A stretch of 64,000 nucleotides of DNA. Source: Streptomyces toyocaensis (GTDB lineage Bacteria; Actinomycetota; Actinomycetes; Streptomycetales; Streptomycetaceae). The position numbers and the translations under genes were made by a program. Within the stretch, counting starts at the first letter, position 1, and each line of letters starts with the position of its first letter. The stretch covers positions 62,001-126,000 of the forward strand of contig NZ_JFCB01000019.1 of the NCBI RefSeq assembly GCF_000725125.1, read 5' to 3'. Below the pieces are notes generated by a model that saw only the letters and a list, made by a program, of their open reading frames with translations, had not been told where the DNA came from and searched no databases. Shown piece by piece: positions 62,039-64,000 of the stretch.

Positions 62039-64000
62039 ATGTACGAGCTGTCCCGGGTCCGCCTCTACTCCATCGGGCCGGCCGGTGCGCGCTACGCCGA
62101 CACCGTGCTCGACCTGCGCGGTGTCGGCGGGGTCGTGCCGGACCCCGCGCCGGCGCAGGCGGAGTTCTTCGAGGAGGAGCCCGTCGGCCCGCCGCGCCGT
62201 CCCGCCCCCGCCGGGGTGCTCTTCCTGGAGAACGGCGGCGGCAAGTCCGTCCTGCTGAAACTGATCTTCTCCGTGATGCTCCCGGGCCACCGCAACACCC
62301 TCGGCGGCGCCAGCTCCGGTGTACTGCGCAAGTTCCTGCTCGCCGACGACTGCGGCCACGTCGCGCTGGAATGGCAGCACGTGCAGACCGGGGAGTGCGT
62401 CGTCGTCGGCAAGGTCAGTGAATGGCGGGGCCGTCAGGTCTCCAACGACCCCAGGAAGTTCGCCGAGGCCTGGTACTCCCTGCGCCCCGGCCCCGGTCTC
62501 GGCCTCGACAACCTTCCCGTCGCCGAGTCCACGGCCGTACGGCCGCCCGCCGAGGGCCAGTCGGGCGCACGGGGGCGGCGCCGCACCATGAAGGGCTTCC
62601 GGGACGCCCTCACGGAGGCCGGCAGGAACTACCCGCACCTGGAGGTGCACTGGGAGGAGATCCACGAGCGCTGGACCGAACACCTGGGCGACCTCGGTCT
62701 CGACCCGGAACTCTTCCGCTACCAGCGGGAGATGAACGCGGACGAGGGAGAGGCCGCCGGCCTCTTCGCGGTCAAGAAGGACTCCGACTTCACCGACCTC
62801 CTGCTGCGCGCCGTCACCGACACCCGCGACACCGACGGACTCGCCGACCTCGTCAGCGGCTTCGGCAACAAGCTGGGCCGGCGTGCCGAACTGATCGCCG
62901 AACGGGACTTCACCGCCGGTTCGGTCGACCTGCTGGGCCGGATCGTCGAGGCCGCCGAGGCCCGCGCCCGCGCGCGGGAGATCCACACCGCGGCCGAGCG
63001 CCGCACCCGCACCCTCGCCCGCCGGCTCTCCGCCCGCGGCGCCCGGGAACGTGTCCGCGCGGCAGACTTGACCGGGCGCGTCACCGCCGCCGCGTACGCC
63101 GTCACCCACGCCGAGTCGGCGCGCGGGCACAGCGCGCTGATCTCCGCCGAACTCGCCTACCGGCACGCCTCCCTGGCTCTCGCCGCGGCCGAGAAGTCCG
63201 CGGCGACCCAGAAGCGCGAACTCGCCGACGCGCGCACGCTGTACTCGTCCTGGCAGGCCGCCGAGGCCGTACTGCGCCACCGCGCCGCCGCCGACCGCGT
63301 GGCCCGCGTCTCCGCCGCGATCCGGGAGGCCGAGCGCGACGCGGCCCCCGCGCTGGCCGCCCGGGCCGAGGCCGCCGTCGACCTGGTGCGCGCCCTGCAC
63401 GCGGCCGCACGGAACGCCGACAACCTGGCCAACGAGGAGGAGGCACGGTCGGCCGCCCTCCAGGAGGCCAGTGACGGGGCCCACCGCGACGCCACCGCCG
63501 CGGCCACCGAGGCACAGCGGGCCCGCAGCGAGATCGGACACCTGCGACAGCGGCTCACCGAGGTCGAGCAGGAGACCGCCGAGGCGGTACGCGCCGGCTG
63601 GCTCGACGACAGCGCCCCCGACGCCGACCCCGCCAGGGCCGCCCTCGCGGCGAGCGACGCCGAGAAGACGGCGGTCGCCGCCTGGGACACTGCCCGCGAG
63701 GCGTCCCGCCGGGCCACCGAGCACGCGCGCGAGGCGGCCGCCGCGGAGAACCGCGCGGAACTCACCGCGGCCCGCGCGGCCGACGCGGCCACGGCGGCCG
63801 AGCGCGCCCACGAGGGCGAGCGCCGTACGGCCGAGGCCCTCGCGGCCGAGCAGCGGCTGGCGGAGCTGCTGAGCCTCCCCGGAAGCCCCACCGGGCGGCG
63901 GACCGGTGTGCCGGCTCAGCGCATGGACGCCGACCGCGCCGCGGCTGATTCAGGCGCCCGGCCGTCCCCGGGTGAGGAGGCCCTGACCGCCGAACAACTC
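62039..64000 (+). CDS. SMC/MukB-like coiled-coil ATPase, truncated at the right edge
   Basis: 654 codons are visible and the frame is open at the edge. The N-terminus YELSRVRLYSIGPAGARY leads to a P-loop, LFLENGGGKSVLLKLIF (Lys69), unusual in having Glu-Asn before GGGKS. A globular head continues to about residue 270. Then a very long Ala/Arg/Glu-rich stretch with heptad-like pattern begins (EAAEARARAREIHTAAERRTRTLARR) and runs to the end of the window. This is the N-terminal head plus first coiled-coil arm of an SMC-like protein. Hinge, second arm, signature motif and Walker B lie outside. It comes 35 bases after the preceding gene. Confidence 0.82.
   Translation, partial: MYELSRVRLYSIGPAGARYADTVLDLRGVGGVVPDPAPAQAEFFEEEPVGPPRRPAPAGVLFLENGGGKSVLLKLIFSVMLPGHRNTLGGASSGVLRKFLLADDCGHVALEWQHVQTGECVVVGKVSEWRGRQVSNDPRKFAEAWYSLRPGPGLGLDNLPVAESTAVRPPAEGQSGARGRRRTMKGFRDALTEAGRNYPHLEVHWEEIHERWTEHLGDLGLDPELFRYQREMNADEGEAAGLFAVKKDSDFTDLLLRAVTDTRDTDGLADLVSGFGNKLGRRAELIAERDFTAGSVDLLGRIVEAAEARARAREIHTAAERRTRTLARRLSARGARERVRAADLTGRVTAAAYAVTHAESARGHSALISAELAYRHASLALAAAEKSAATQKRELADARTLYSSWQAAEAVLRHRAAADRVARVSAAIREAERDAAPALAARAEAAVDLVRALHAAARNADNLANEEEARSAALQEASDGAHRDATAAATEAQRARSEIGHLRQRLTEVEQETAEAVRAGWLDDSAPDADPARAALAASDAEKTAVAAWDTAREASRRATEHAREAAAAENRAELTAARAADAATAAERAHEGERRTAEALAAEQRLAELLSLPGSPTGRRTGVPAQRMDADRAAADSGARPSPGEEALTAEQL

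Noticed and set aside
59543-64000. Calling the operon a defined Wadjet type III (TIGR02677-02680) system.
   Set aside because: The visible SMC head does not start like the TIGR02680 proteins I recall, and the fourth (JetD-like) gene is outside the window, so only a condensin-like label is justified.

Overview
The window is high-GC DNA with strong third-position G/C, frequent GTG starts, GTGA/ATGA stop-start overlaps and several probable leaderless promoters. It reads as core chromosome of a Streptomyces. From memory, the gene order (rpe, guaB1, chitinase, ribE-ribM-ribBA-ribH, hisE-hisG, ppm1, fxsA, rbpA, smeA-sffA) follows the SCO1464 to about SCO1400 stretch of S. coelicolor, so most of it is conserved backbone. 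I see no tRNA, rRNA, CRISPR array, insertion sequence or integrase.

Layout. 1-7.4 kb: an MMPL exporter cut by the left edge, rpe, a SorC-type regulator, guaB1, then a cationic amino acid permease with an Lrp/AsnC regulator. 7.4-15.5 kb: a proline-rich membrane protein coupled to a bifunctional polysaccharide deacetylase/glycosyltransferase, an MFS protein, and a davA-davB pair (amidase plus lysine 2-monooxygenase-like flavoenzyme). 15.6-22.2 kb: a secreted GH6 glucanase, a nucleobase permease, a thioesterase, an MFS/ROK regulator pair and an NmrA-like protein. 22.4-30.1 kb: a chitinase with the classic direct-repeat promoter, then an FMN riboswitch driving ribE-ribM-ribBA-ribH-hisE-hisG and a PH-domain protein, closed by a terminator. 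30.2-42.2 kb: two CNNM/CorC proteins, an EccA-like AAA+ ATPase, a small kinase, a Tat-exported C39 peptidase, an acyl-CoA dehydrogenase, a second Lrp regulator and an amidohydrolase. 42.2-48 kb: an unexplained GC-rich leader, ppm1, fxsA, rbpA with a sigma-R promoter, an Atg22-type MFS protein, a GDPD, and a YczE membrane protein divergent from a MocR regulator. 49.5-54.1 kb: sffA-smeA (sporulation septum), an ankyrin protein and a HEAT-repeat gene with a tiny upstream ORF. 54.1-59.4 kb: a five-gene 5-oxoproline/D-glutamate operon facing its GntR regulator across a perfect 9-1-9 palindrome. 59.5 kb to the right edge: a kleisin-like / winged-helix-like / SMC-like ATPase gene trio, the last one truncated.

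Links between genes. The permease, Lrp regulator, davA and davB look like a lysine uptake and degradation regulon, because the same GCAACGAA-type element is repeated at helical spacing upstream of both the permease and davA. The right-hand trio has the gene order and sizes of MukFEB/MksFEB and Wadjet-type condensins, but the SMC-like protein's N-terminus does not match any version I can recall. It is the best candidate in this window for a poorly described system.
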